Shown: in pieces, positions 54,950-63,659 of the stretch
Layout: the number at the start of each line of letters is the position of its first letter
Position numbering within the stretch: the first letter of the stretch is position 1
Assembly (NCBI RefSeq): GCF_000344785.1
Contig: NC_020506.1
Span: forward strand, 1,860,001 to 1,924,000
Length of the DNA: 64,000 bases
Direction of reading: 5' to 3'
Origin: Corynebacterium callunae DSM 20147
Lineage (GTDB): Bacteria > Actinomycetota > Actinomycetes > Mycobacteriales > Mycobacteriaceae
Made by a program: the position numbers and the translations under genes
The notes under the pieces: model-generated
What the model was told of the DNA's origin: nothing
Seen by the model: the letters and a program-made list of their open reading frames with translations, nothing else
Database searches by the model: none

Positions 54950-55328
54950 AACGTCGTCCGCGGAAATTTTCCATTTCCCGGCGTTCTTTTTTGGTGGGCC
55001 GACCTGCTCCGCGATCGCGCACGGGAATCGCCGCCAGCACTTCCATCGGAGGAGGTGGTGGAGTGTGGTCGATGCAGCAGGTTCTAGCAATTGCCGCACT
55101 CACTCGCTTATTGATGGTTTTTGTTACTTCCACATCAAATTCGCGGTGGTTAACCCACACCCTAACGCGGTCACCAGGGACAACTTGTTGGGCTGGTTTC
55201 ACCGCGTTGTTATTGATTTTGACATGCCCGGCGCGGCAGGCAGCTGCCGCATCGGAGCGCGTTTTATAAAGGCGCACTGCCCACACCCAGGCATCAATTC
55301 TGACCTGTGCGTTAATTTGTGCATTCAT
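54948..55328 (-). CDS. S4-domain RNA-binding protein (Hsp15-like)
   Basis: The 126-residue protein carries an S4 RNA-binding domain at residues ~9-65 (VRIDAWVWAVRLYKTRSDAAAACRAGHVKINNNAV) and a basic tail ending GRPTKKERREMENFRGRR. This is the layout of Hsp15/RqcP-type proteins that bind stalled 50S subunits carrying a nascent chain. No other domain is present, so it is an accessory ribosome-rescue protein rather than a pseudouridine synthase. It is followed, on the same strand, by nothing; the small membrane gene lies 21 bases upstream. Confidence 0.88.
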   Translation of the reverse strand: MNAQINAQVRIDAWVWAVRLYKTRSDAAAACRAGHVKINNNAVKPAQQVVPGDRVRVWVNHREFDVEVTKTINKRVSAAIARTCCIDHTPPPPPMEVLAAIPVRDRGAGRPTKKERREMENFRGRR

Positions 55329-55349
55329 GAACGTCCCAAATTTTAAGGC

Positions 55350-55583
55350 CTAATAATGATCTTTCTCATTAATAGTCTTGCGCACCTTGTTATAAAAGAA
55401 GAATCCGCCGGCTACTGCGATAATTAGACCCAGCATCATAAGGCCTGCTGAACCAGTAAGCAGCCATAGGAGTGCACCGCCGCCAATTCCGCCGGCCACA
55501 CTCACAACGGCGTTGCGGGAGTTTTTCCGAACTTCTTGTTTGCGCTTTTCAATGGGGTTACGGGGATATTGCTGCATGCTCAT
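55350..55583 (-). CDS. Small membrane protein
   Basis: The 77-residue protein has a basic N-terminus (PIEKRKQEVRKNSRN) and two hydrophobic segments with Gly-rich edges (about residues 25-43 and 45-64), then a charged tail KVRKTINEKDHY. No family is recognised; it resembles small DUF-type actinobacterial membrane proteins. It is in a minus-strand run YigZ-like, this gene, S4 gene with gaps of 24 and 21 bases, so co-transcription is likely. Confidence 0.78.
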   Translation of the reverse strand: MSMQQYPRNPIEKRKQEVRKNSRNAVVSVAGGIGGGALLWLLTGSAGLMMLGLIIAVAGGFFFYNKVRKTINEKDHY

Positions 55584-55607
55584 GGTTTTAAAGTGTAGTG
55601 CTCTTTG

Positions 55608-56285
55608 TCAGTGCAAGTCACTCGGGGATTCCACCCACATTCGGCCCGCATGTTCCAGAGCAATTTCCGCGCCCATCATGGATGACAAATAAGACTCCAC
55701 TGCTTCTTGGCGGCCGGGCAAAATAGCAAGACTAAAACGCACGTCCTCGCCATAAACAGTATCGGTAATAACTACACCCAAGCCCCGCAGGTTAGCCTCA
55801 ATCCGGCCCGCTTCTGTATGCGACAAGGAAAGCTCAAAGATATCGCGAATGGCCCGGGTAACTTGAGTTACTGCAGGTAGCAGCTCTGTAATCGCATTGG
55901 TATAGGCATTAACTAAACCGCCTGTGCCCAGCTTGATGCCGCCAAAATAGCGCACCACCACCGCTGCGATATCTTTCATGCCAGATCCCCGCAGTGCCTC
56001 AAGCATGGGTTTTCCCGCGGTGCCCGAGGGTTCACCATCATCGGATGATCGCTCAATATCATTGGATTCATCAACCTGAATAATAAAAGCGCTGCAATGG
56101 TGGCGGGCGTCGGGATATAACTCTTTGATGGAGTTAATAAATTCTCGAGCTTGTGCTTCATCTTGTACCCGCGAGATATAGGTGAGAAAACGCGATCGTT
56201 TAATCTCCATCTCGGATTCAAAAATCTGCGCGGCGGCCGGTAGCTGATATTCCAATAACCTGGGTGGAAGCATGCGTTCTGACAT
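55608..56285 (-). CDS. YigZ/IMPACT-family protein
   Basis: The 225-residue protein matches the YigZ (UPF0029/IMPACT) family. Its N-terminal domain shows KRSRFLTYISRVQDEAQAREFI, YPDARHHCSAFIIQ and the signature DDGEPSGTAGKPMLEALRGSG; the C-terminal ferredoxin-like domain follows LGTGGLVNAYTNA. The biochemical role is not settled; in eukaryotes IMPACT modulates translational stress signalling. It starts at 56285, 53 bases from the divergent treZ. Confidence 0.92.
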   Translation of the reverse strand: MSERMLPPRLLEYQLPAAAQIFESEMEIKRSRFLTYISRVQDEAQAREFINSIKELYPDARHHCSAFIIQVDESNDIERSSDDGEPSGTAGKPMLEALRGSGMKDIAAVVVRYFGGIKLGTGGLVNAYTNAITELLPAVTQVTRAIRDIFELSLSHTEAGRIEANLRGLGVVITDTVYGEDVRFSLAILPGRQEAVESYLSSMMGAEIALEHAGRMWVESPSDLH

Positions 56286-56338
56286 ATTGCCTTCATCTTA
56301 GCCCGCCAAAACTGGGAGTTTTCACTAGCCTGGTGGCT

Positions 56339-58060
56339 ATGCCGAACTCATCACACTATGCCGTTTGGGCGCCGCTGCCTGAAGATGTACGCCTCCGCCT
56401 TAACGGCGAAGTCCATGCCATGACCAAAGATGAAGATAATTGGTGGACCGCCGCGGTTAAGCCACAGGCTGGCGACCGTTACGGTTTTAAGCTTTTCGAC
56501 GGATCCTCGTGGTCCAAAACGCTGCCCGATCCACGCTCACAGCATCAGCCAGATGGCGTTCATGAATTAAGCCAATGGGAGGATCCTTCCTTCACCTGGA
56601 GTGATGAGGACTGGACCGGTCGCATTTTGCCCGCTTCTGTTCTTTATGAATTACATGTCGGAACTTTTTCCCCGGACGGAACCTTCGAGGGAGTCGTCGA
56701 AAAGCTCTCTTATCTGCGCACTCTCGGTGTCACCGCCCTGGAGCTCATGCCCGTGCAACCTTTTGGCGGCAACCGCAACTGGGGCTATGACGGGGTGCTC
56801 TGGCACGCAGTCCACGCCGGTTATGGTGGCCCGCAAGGCCTAAAAAAGCTTGTCGACGCCGCCCACCGGGCGGGAATCGCAGTGTACTTAGATGTGGTTT
56901 ATAACCACTTTGGGCCCGATGGAAATTACAATGGCCAATTTGGCCCCTATACCTCAGGTGGCAGCACCGGCTGGGGTGATGTGGTCAATATTAATGGCCA
57001 TGATTCCGATGAGGTTCGGACCTATATTTTGGACGCTGCTCGTCAATGGTTTAGCGAATTCCACATTGATGGCCTGCGCCTTGACGCCGTGCACTCACTT
57101 GATGACCGCGGTGCTTATTCCATTTTGGAACAGCTTTCCATGGTCGCCAGCGAGATAACTGCAACGACCGGCGTTCCCCGCTCTCTTATTGCCGAATCTG
57201 ACCTCAATGATCCGCGCCTTGTGTCCTCGCGGGAAGCAGGCGGTTTTGGACTTAATGCCCAGTGGGTTGACGATATTCACCATGCCCTCCATGCCTTGGT
57301 TTCTGGTGAAACCCACGGCTATTTTAGCGACTTCGGCTCTGTAACTACTTTGGCAAAAACCTTGGAGGAAGTTTTTGAACATAGCGGTGGGCTGTCTACC
57401 TTCCGCGGGCGCAGTCATGGCCGCCCAGTGCGTCGCGATGTCATCCCTGCCTCGCGTTTTGTCACCTACACCACCACTCATGATCAAACCGGCAACCGTG
57501 CCATGGGTGATCGCCCATCCATGAATCTCACCCCGGAGCAGCAAGTTCTCAAGGCCGCAATTATCTACTGTTCGCCTTATACTCCAATGCTGTTTATGGG
57601 CGAAGAATTTGGCGCAACTACCCCTTTTGCCTTCTTCTGCTCCCATACTGATCCGGAACTAAATAGGCTCACCTCCGAGGGACGCAAGCGAGAATTCGCC
57701 CGCATGGGATGGGATCCAGCTGAGATTCCTTCTCCTGAACTAGAATCCACTTTTTTGGCATCCAAGCTTAATTGGGAGTTTTCTGCTGAACAGCAACGTA
57801 TTTTTGAGGCCTATACGCAGTTGCTGCGCCTGCGTAAAGAACTCGGATTTTCCCAGTCCGACCTGCTAAATCTAGAGGTTGATCACGGTGATTCCTGGCT
57901 TTCCATGGCTAATGGTGAGGGCCGCCTAGTGGCAAATTTCTCCACTGAACCTGTTGAGGTTCCTTTTGGAGGTCGTCTGATTTATAGCTTTACAGCACCT
58001 CAGGTGACTGCCACCACCACTACCCTGCCAGCCTGGAGCTTTGCGATCCTCGAACGTTAA
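56339..58060 (+). CDS. treZ: Maltooligosyl trehalose trehalohydrolase TreZ
   Basis: The 573-residue GH13 enzyme cuts trehalose from the maltooligosyl trehalose made by TreY (49907). It has an N-terminal beta domain and catalytic regions VYLDVVYNHFGPDGNY, nucleophile GLRLDAVHSL, acid IAESDLND and TTHDQTGNRAMGDR. The family signature FMGEEFGATTPFAFFCSH is clear. ATG 56339 aligns with the N-terminal domain start; GTG 56333 is an alternative. The stop overlaps that of the TetR gene in TTAA. treY and treZ are about 4 kb apart here, not adjacent. Confidence 0.95.
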   Translation: MPNSSHYAVWAPLPEDVRLRLNGEVHAMTKDEDNWWTAAVKPQAGDRYGFKLFDGSSWSKTLPDPRSQHQPDGVHELSQWEDPSFTWSDEDWTGRILPASVLYELHVGTFSPDGTFEGVVEKLSYLRTLGVTALELMPVQPFGGNRNWGYDGVLWHAVHAGYGGPQGLKKLVDAAHRAGIAVYLDVVYNHFGPDGNYNGQFGPYTSGGSTGWGDVVNINGHDSDEVRTYILDAARQWFSEFHIDGLRLDAVHSLDDRGAYSILEQLSMVASEITATTGVPRSLIAESDLNDPRLVSSREAGGFGLNAQWVDDIHHALHALVSGETHGYFSDFGSVTTLAKTLEEVFEHSGGLSTFRGRSHGRPVRRDVIPASRFVTYTTTHDQTGNRAMGDRPSMNLTPEQQVLKAAIIYCSPYTPMLFMGEEFGATTPFAFFCSHTDPELNRLTSEGRKREFARMGWDPAEIPSPELESTFLASKLNWEFSAEQQRIFEAYTQLLRLRKELGFSQSDLLNLEVDHGDSWLSMANGEGRLVANFSTEPVEVPFGGRLIYSFTAPQVTATTTTLPAWSFAILER

Positions 58061-58644
58061 GCATTATCCACCAAGTCAATGGCGGTGGAGATCATGTCCA
58101 CCGCCTCCTGCTGTGCAACCCGTACGATGGCGTAGGCCGAAATAACCAAAGCAGTTAATGCTCTGCTCAGGGTGTTAAGTTCTTGCTCGCTAAGGTGTGG
58201 GGCGTGTGCTTTCAACCCTCTGGTAAAAGCCTCTGCAAGTTCTTTTCGATAATCACTAATAACCCGCGCTACCTCTGCATCTTTAGCTAAGGGTGCAGTT
58301 GCAGTATTAATAAGCAGACAGCCGCGGGCAACGGGGGAAGGCAATGGCCGGGCAAAAGCTCCTTGCAGCATTGTGAGGTAATTGTGCAGCGCTTGAGGAT
58401 CAATTTCAGAATCTTGCAACGCTGCGAGACGAGGACGCACCACCTCATTGAGATAACTTTGCACCGCGGCATCAAATAGACCACGTTTATGGCCAAAAAC
58501 GTTATAGAGACTTGAGCGGCTTAGCCCAGTGGCCTTTTCTAAATTTGGGATGGAGGCTGCCTCAAAGCCCAACTCCCAAAAAACCTCTCGTGCTGCTACC
58601 ACTACTTCTTCGGTGTCAAAAGCTGCTTTTCGCGCCATTTTCAT
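58057..58644 (-). CDS. TetR-family repressor of the adjacent oxidoreductase operon
   Basis: The 195-residue protein has a TetR helix-turn-helix (EVFWELGFEAASIPNLEKATGLSRSSLYNVFGHKRGLFDA) and a C-terminal domain with CLLINTATA and helices as in the AcuR/YxaF-like TetR group, which sense small carbonyls or xenobiotics. ATG 58644 is chosen because the longer frame (58668) starts inside an operator copy. Two 18-bp operator copies lie between it and the divergent DUF1304 gene, so it probably represses both itself and that operon. Confidence 0.9.
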   Translation of the reverse strand: MKMARKAAFDTEEVVVAAREVFWELGFEAASIPNLEKATGLSRSSLYNVFGHKRGLFDAAVQSYLNEVVRPRLAALQDSEIDPQALHNYLTMLQGAFARPLPSPVARGCLLINTATAPLAKDAEVARVISDYRKELAEAFTRGLKAHAPHLSEQELNTLSRALTALVISAYAIVRVAQQEAVDMISTAIDLVDNA

Positions 58645-58655
58645 CGACCCACTTT

Positions 58656-58697
58656 CTGAAACGTTCATTACAGTATATACTGAAACGATCGTTACAG
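58656..58697. promoter_or_regulatory. Two TetR-type operator copies
   Basis: CTGAAACGTTCATTACAG (58656-58673) and CTGAAACGATCGTTACAG (58680-58697) are 18-bp, 16/18 identical, and spaced 24 bases start to start. The second is nearly palindromic around CGATCG. They lie in the 83-base divergent region, between the TetR and DUF1304 starts. Confidence 0.85.
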
Positions 58698-58727
58698 AAT
58701 CATTGCCTAGGATATTGGAGATTCACT

Positions 58728-59114
58728 GTGGTCATTGCAGGCCTACTTTTTTCAGGATTTGCAGCTGCTTTGCATGTCTACATCTTCTATTTGGAATCCT
58801 TCTTGTGGACTAAACCTACTGCCGCCAAAGTCTTTGGTATCAGCCCAGAAGAGGCCAAATCCACCCAAGAGATGGCATTTAACCAGGGTTTTTATAACCT
58901 CTTTTTGGCTATTGTCACCGCTCTAGGCATTGTGTTCTACCTGCTCGGCTGGGACACCATCGGTGCCACCCTCATCTTTGCCGGCACAGGATCGATGCTG
59001 GCTGCAGCGCTTGTCTTGCTAATTTCCAGCCCAGATAAGTCAGCTGCCGCAATCAAACAAGGAACCCTGCCCCTCATCGCCCTCATCACCTTGGCTTTGG
59101 GCTTGGCGTTCTAA
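58728..59114 (+). CDS. DUF1304 membrane protein
   Basis: The 128-residue protein has four membrane segments and the DUF1304 motif ALHVYIFYLESFLWTKP with TQEMAFNQGFYNLFLA. Its role is unknown; family members often sit beside TetR or MarR regulators and oxidoreductases, as here. GTG 58728 has TTGGAG eight bases upstream. It is followed 22 bases later by the alcohol-dehydrogenase-type gene, which has an AAAGGAG site, so they form an operon under the divergent TetR. Confidence 0.88.
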   Translation: MVIAGLLFSGFAAALHVYIFYLESFLWTKPTAAKVFGISPEEAKSTQEMAFNQGFYNLFLAIVTALGIVFYLLGWDTIGATLIFAGTGSMLAAALVLLISSPDKSAAAIKQGTLPLIALITLALGLAF

Positions 59115-59136
59115 ATTTTCTAAAGGAGTTTTAACT

Positions 59137-60147
59137 ATGAGCGAGTTCACCACCACTGAAATTCACCTCACGTCCCGCCCTACAGGTTGGCCCACCCACG
59201 ACAACTTCGAGCAGGTAACCGTCACTGCCCAAGAGCTCGAGGAAAACCAAGTTCGAGTACGCAACGCCTTTATTTCTGTCGATCCTTATATGCGCGGTCG
59301 CATGAACGATACTCGCAGCTATGTGGCTCCCTACCAGCTTGGTGCAACTATCGCCGGCGGCGCAATTGGCGAGGTTGTAGAATCCCGCTCCGCCGAACTC
59401 CCAGTAGGCACCATTGTCCTGCACCAACACGGCTGGAGCGATGGCGTCCAGGCCAATGCCAGTACTTTCCGCGCAGTTCCCAATATTCCTGGAGTACCAC
59501 TCTCCCTCCGCCTCCATATCTTGGGCATGACTGGACTCACTGCATATGTAGGTTTAACTGAAATCGCACACCTCAAAGAAGGCGACGTGGTATTCGTATC
59601 CGGTGCTGCAGGAGCTGTTGGTTCCGCAGTTGGCCAGATTGCTAAATTACTCGGTGCCAAGAAGGTTATTGGTTCTGCAGGTTCAGCTGAAAAAGTTGCC
59701 CTGCTAAAGGAAAAATACGGTTATGACGAAGCCTTCAACTACAAAGATGGCGATGTCCGCGAATTGCTTCGCCAAGCTGCCCCAGAAGGCATTGACCTGT
59801 ACTTTGACAACGTCGGAGGCGACCACCTCGAAGCCGCACTTGATTCCTTTAATGACGGCGGACGTGCTGCTTTGTGTGGTGCAATTTCTAGCTACAACAC
59901 CACCGAGCGCACCCCTGGCCCTGACAACATGGCCAATATCATCACCCGCGCACTCAACCTCCGCGGTTTTACCCTCGCTGCTCACCTCAACCTTGCTCCT
60001 GAATTCCAGGAGAAGATGGGGGCTTGGTTTGCAGCTGGAAAGATTTCCTATGATGAAACTATCGTCCACGGTATTGAGAACACCGTAGATGCCTTTATCA
60101 CTATGATGCAGGGCGCAAATACCGGCAAAATGCTGGTTCAGATCTAA
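59137..60147 (+). CDS. NADP-dependent medium-chain reductase (CurA-like)
   Basis: The 336-residue MDR-superfamily enzyme has no zinc ligands and matches the prostaglandin reductase / CurA / double-bond reductase type: VDPYMRGRMND at the substrate site, VFVSGAAGAVGSAVGQIAKLLGA as the nucleotide loop, and YFDNVGGDHLEAAL. It probably reduces alpha,beta-unsaturated carbonyls with NADPH. Expressed with the DUF1304 protein under a TetR repressor, this points to a detoxification operon for a reactive electrophile (inference). Confidence 0.92.
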   Translation: MSEFTTTEIHLTSRPTGWPTHDNFEQVTVTAQELEENQVRVRNAFISVDPYMRGRMNDTRSYVAPYQLGATIAGGAIGEVVESRSAELPVGTIVLHQHGWSDGVQANASTFRAVPNIPGVPLSLRLHILGMTGLTAYVGLTEIAHLKEGDVVFVSGAAGAVGSAVGQIAKLLGAKKVIGSAGSAEKVALLKEKYGYDEAFNYKDGDVRELLRQAAPEGIDLYFDNVGGDHLEAALDSFNDGGRAALCGAISSYNTTERTPGPDNMANIITRALNLRGFTLAAHLNLAPEFQEKMGAWFAAGKISYDETIVHGIENTVDAFITMMQGANTGKMLVQI

Positions 60148-60171
60148 GACTTTGTAATCTTAGACAAGAAG

Positions 60172-60209
60172 AAGGCTGGTGTCCGGAAATTTTTCCGGAC
60201 ACCAGCCTT
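60172..60209. terminator. Bidirectional terminator
   Basis: A perfect 17-bp stem (AAGGCTGGTGTCCGGAA and its complement) with a four-base loop lies between the convergent reductase operon and ilvA, followed by TAGTTTTG. Confidence 0.9.
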
Positions 60210-60230
60210 TAGTTTTGCTTTGGTTCTGAT

Positions 60231-61541
60231 TTAGGTTAGGTACTCATATTCTGGAGTACCTGGCTCCAAGCGACGGCAATCAATCGCCGAGGCTTCCATG
60301 CGCTCCAGCAAAGAATCAAGTCCGGCAGCCTCGCCCAATTGCAAACCAACCAGGGCGGTGCCAGTTTCTCGATTATTGCGCTTCAAATACTCAAAGAGCG
60401 TGATGTCATCTTCTGGGCCGAGGATATCCTCGAGGAAGTGACGCAGCTGACCTGGCTTTTGTGGGAAGTTCACCAAGAAGTAATGCTTCAAACCACGGTG
60501 AACTAGGGAACGCTCCGCGATTTCTGCATAACGCAAAACATCGTTATTACCACCAGAAATGATGCAGACCACCACTGATCCCGGCGCGAAAGACATTTCC
60601 TTCAAACCAGCAACAGATAGGGCGCCAGCAGGTTCTGCAATGATGCCCTCATTTTGATAAAGGTCCAGCATTTCAGTACAAACCGAACCTTCGGTTGCAC
60701 TCATCATATGAACGCGACCCTGGTTCTTTTCCACGATGGTGTAGTTAAGATCGCCGACCCGCTTTACCGCTGCGCCGTCGACAAAAGGATCAACAGCATC
60801 AAGGGTGACGGGGCCACCTGCACGTAGCGCTGCTTGCATAGAGGCAGCTCCTGAAGGCTCTACTCCCACAATGGCAGTACGAGGTGCCATATCGGACAGG
60901 TAGCTGATCACACCAGAGAGCAATCCACCGCCACCAACTGGGACCATGACATAGTCTGCATGCTTGCCCAGGGAAGTTAGCTGGGACAGGATTTCCGCAG
61001 CTACTGTGCCTTGGCCAATCACGGTGTTGCGGGCGTTAAAAGGCTCGATGAGGGTCGCACCGGTGCGCTCTGCATCCTCATGCGCTGCTGCTGAAGCTTC
61101 ATCAAAGTTATTGCCGGTGACAACTAGGGTTACAAACTCGCCACCGTGCACCAAGATGCGATCGCGCTTTTGCTTAGGAGTTTGTACAGGAACGTAGATC
61201 CGACCCTGTACTCCCAAAGATTTACAGACATAGGCAACACCTTGGGCGTGATTTCCAGCCGAAGCTGCCACAATGCCGGCGTCTCGTTGTTCCTGGGTGA
61301 GCTGCACTCCAGAGTTGAGTGCACCGCGGATCTTATAGGAACGAACATCTTGGAGGTCTTCGCGCTTGAGATAAACCTCAGCGCCAACTTCTTGGGACAA
61401 CCGGGGGCAATATTGCAAAGGTGTTGGGGCAATTACCGAGGAAATTCGTGCCTGAGCCGTTTGAATGTCAGCGGCACGAATAGGCTCCGCTCCGCTTGTC
61501 ATCACTCCTGGACTTTTCTCAGACACTGTAGTTTCACTCAT
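60231..61541 (-). CDS. ilvA: Threonine dehydratase IlvA
   Basis: The 436-residue PLP enzyme makes 2-oxobutanoate from threonine, the committed step to isoleucine. It is nearly identical to C. glutamicum IlvA in length and sequence as remembered. The PLP Lys is in VRSYKIRGAL, the glycine loop is VPVGGGGLLSG, and the C-terminal single ACT-like regulatory domain carries YFLVNFPQKPGQLRHFLEDI, the site of isoleucine feedback. ATG 61541 (MSETTVSEKSPG) is chosen by that comparison; a longer frame begins at 61601. Confidence 0.97.
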   Translation of the reverse strand: MSETTVSEKSPGVMTSGAEPIRAADIQTAQARISSVIAPTPLQYCPRLSQEVGAEVYLKREDLQDVRSYKIRGALNSGVQLTQEQRDAGIVAASAGNHAQGVAYVCKSLGVQGRIYVPVQTPKQKRDRILVHGGEFVTLVVTGNNFDEASAAAHEDAERTGATLIEPFNARNTVIGQGTVAAEILSQLTSLGKHADYVMVPVGGGGLLSGVISYLSDMAPRTAIVGVEPSGAASMQAALRAGGPVTLDAVDPFVDGAAVKRVGDLNYTIVEKNQGRVHMMSATEGSVCTEMLDLYQNEGIIAEPAGALSVAGLKEMSFAPGSVVVCIISGGNNDVLRYAEIAERSLVHRGLKHYFLVNFPQKPGQLRHFLEDILGPEDDITLFEYLKRNNRETGTALVGLQLGEAAGLDSLLERMEASAIDCRRLEPGTPEYEYLT

Positions 61542-61732
61542 GGTTGATAAGTGTAATCCTCTTAGTTCTTGGCGACGACTTTGGTACAGAGTTTCATACA
61601 AATTCCAGAATGTGAGAAAGGTTTTCTGGTCAATACTGGAGTTGGGATACTAGACTCTTCACCTGTTAAGGATCGTATTTAAATAGTCCTTAGGTTTATC
61701 TGATATCACCAACATTTGCCAGGAGAATTGTC

Positions 61733-62236
61733 TTGTCTTTGCGTCGTACCTCTTTGACCCTCGTAACGGTTTCTGCCGTGGCGCTATCCGCTTTCTCCCC
61801 TGTTTCTCACGCACAGTCTTCCGATGTACTTAACTCTGTTGCCGAAAACATCACCTCTTCAACCATCGTTGATGAAGAGGGCAATCCTGTTGATGGTGCT
61901 GAACAATGGCCTGGCAGTGTTGAAGGTAGCTCCATGCTCAGCAGCGGCGAAATCCCAGAAGCCCCAAGCATTGGATCCTCTGGAAAGACCAAGGAAGATG
62001 ATGGTCTAACTGAAGAAGAACAGGCAACACTTGATGAGTGGTCTCAGATCCCTGTCATCGGTTCTGTCCTGGTTCCACCATCATGGGTAGAAATCCCCTT
62101 CGCAGTTATCCAGGCTGTTGGTGCACTGATCGGATTTGGTGCCACTGCAGGTGCGATGGCTCTGCGTTTGAATCCTGATCTCAAGCCAGTTTTCCAGGAT
62201 TACCTGACCAAGCTGGGCATTAACGTTAATGCTTAA
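61733..62236 (+). CDS. Secreted protein with C-terminal hydrophobic segment
   Basis: The 167-residue protein starts at TTG 61733 behind a clear CCAGGAGA ribosome binding site. A Sec signal peptide (RRTSLTLVTVSAVALSAFSPVSHAQS) has a probable cleavage after SHA. An acidic, Ser/Glu-rich middle follows (GEIPEAPSIGSSGKTKEDDG), then a hydrophobic stretch PFAVIQAVGALIGFGATAGAMAL near residues 125-147 that could sit in the membrane or outer envelope. No family is recognised. It is divergent from ilvA and ends at a strong terminator. Confidence 0.85.
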   Translation: MSLRRTSLTLVTVSAVALSAFSPVSHAQSSDVLNSVAENITSSTIVDEEGNPVDGAEQWPGSVEGSSMLSSGEIPEAPSIGSSGKTKEDDGLTEEEQATLDEWSQIPVIGSVLVPPSWVEIPFAVIQAVGALIGFGATAGAMALRLNPDLKPVFQDYLTKLGINVNA

Positions 62237-62267
62237 GTAGTTTGAGTGTCCTCCCAATGGGCACAAT

Positions 62268-62309
62268 AAAGCGGCTGGCGATGAATTATTTTTCATCGCC
62301 AGCCGCTTT
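62268..62309. terminator. Terminator of the secreted-protein gene
   Basis: AAAGCGGCTGGCGATGAA and its exact complement form an 18-bp stem with a six-base loop, followed by ATTTGTTG on the plus side. It may also serve the convergent MetE-like gene. Confidence 0.9.
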
Positions 62310-62343
62310 ATTTGTTGCTGTTGTGCAACCCTCGCCCTACAGC

Positions 62344-63549
62344 TTAGAACAGTTCCTTAGTAGCGATACGAGCGCCCTCTACTAGGGACTCCAACTTAGC
62401 CCAAGCGATCTGGGAGTGGAGGCGTCCACCAAGACCACAGTCGGTGGATGCCACAACGTTTTCTGGGCCAACCAACTTGGCAAACTGCACAATACGGTCA
62501 GCTACAAGACGTGGGTGCTCCACTGCATTGATGGAGTGGGAAACCACGCCTGGGTAGATCACGGAACCTTCAGGAAGCTTGTGATCCTCCCAAACACGCC
62601 ACTCATGAGCATGGCGAGGAGATGCACCCTCGAAGGAGAAGCCACCGACCTCAGCACGCAGGATTTCTTCAATAATGTCACCGAAAGGAATGTCGGTGGT
62701 GTGTGGACCGTGCCAAGAACCCCAGCAGATGTGCAGACGGGTCTGCTCCTTTGGAAGGCCCTTTACAGCGCTATTGATAGCGTCGATACGGGTACCAATC
62801 CACTGGCGGTAATCAGCCAAAGATGGTTCTGGGTTGATCTGATCCCACGCTTCTGCCAGGTCTGGAGCATCCAGCTGCACGGTCAGGCCAGCATCGGTAA
62901 TGATCTTGTATTCCTGTGACAATGCGTCTGCACAGGCAGCCACAACCTCTTCATCGGTTGCATAGAACTTGTTCTTCAAACGAGCTGCAGATCCAGGGGA
63001 CAGTGCTGCAACGAAGCCACTTTGAGCTCCTGCCTTTTCCATGCCCTTTTTCAGAAGATCAACGTCAGTTTGGGTTTCTTCCTGGCCAATATAGGTAATT
63101 GGGCCGGTGAACTCTGGGTTACCAACGCTTGCGCGGCCGGCAAAGATTCCGGAAGCTGGATCCTCATATGCTTCGCGGAAGAGCTCGCGGTCACGGCGAT
63201 CAGAGAAGCTGGTCAGCTTGATGTTGCCCGGGGTGGAGCGGATTGCTTCCTGATTTGCCCAACGATCCTCGTCAGTCATGGTCAGGCCACCGAGGCGGGT
63301 AAAGGAGTAGTTCCACCAAGCGCCGAAATCGACGGCACCGGAGGTGACGTGTCCGTATTCACCCTCGTTAAGAATGTCAATGCCCAGGTCAGCCTGGCGC
63401 TTTACGACGTCATCTACCGAGGTCTGCAGGATCTGGAAGAATTCTTCTTCGCTGATCTCACCGTTAGAACGCTTAATGTTTGCGTCAAGCAGTTCTGGGG
63501 TACGTGGCAAGGAACCCACGTGGCTAGTCCGGATATGATCGATGCTCAT
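62344..63549 (-). CDS. MetE C-terminal-type methyltransferase (single-domain, cobalamin-independent)
   Basis: The 401-residue protein corresponds only to the catalytic half of cobalamin-independent methionine synthase (COG0620). The zinc-ligand motifs are HICWGSWHG (His and Cys), the Glu in GFSFEGASPRHAHEW and STDCGLGGR (Cys). It starts with IRTSHVGSLPRT, as in the family. Single-domain members use small methyl donors other than polyglutamyl folate, or recycle homocysteine; the donor here is unknown. ATG 63549 has ATGGAG upstream. It is followed by the secreted-protein terminator and preceded by dnaE1. Confidence 0.88.
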   Translation of the reverse strand: MSIDHIRTSHVGSLPRTPELLDANIKRSNGEISEEEFFQILQTSVDDVVKRQADLGIDILNEGEYGHVTSGAVDFGAWWNYSFTRLGGLTMTDEDRWANQEAIRSTPGNIKLTSFSDRRDRELFREAYEDPASGIFAGRASVGNPEFTGPITYIGQEETQTDVDLLKKGMEKAGAQSGFVAALSPGSAARLKNKFYATDEEVVAACADALSQEYKIITDAGLTVQLDAPDLAEAWDQINPEPSLADYRQWIGTRIDAINSAVKGLPKEQTRLHICWGSWHGPHTTDIPFGDIIEEILRAEVGGFSFEGASPRHAHEWRVWEDHKLPEGSVIYPGVVSHSINAVEHPRLVADRIVQFAKLVGPENVVASTDCGLGGRLHSQIAWAKLESLVEGARIATKELF

Positions 63550-63659
63550 AAAACTCCATTCACCAAAATAAAGAAAATACCTACTGCAATCTGACTCTAA
63601 CCCCATAGCCACCGCCCCACTCCACTGCGCGCGGAGATTTATTCATGGCGGTGTATGAA

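Noticed and set aside
58512..58727. N-terminal extension of the DUF1304 gene
   Set aside because: It runs through the TetR gene and its operators; the DUF1304 domain begins at the GTG at 58728.
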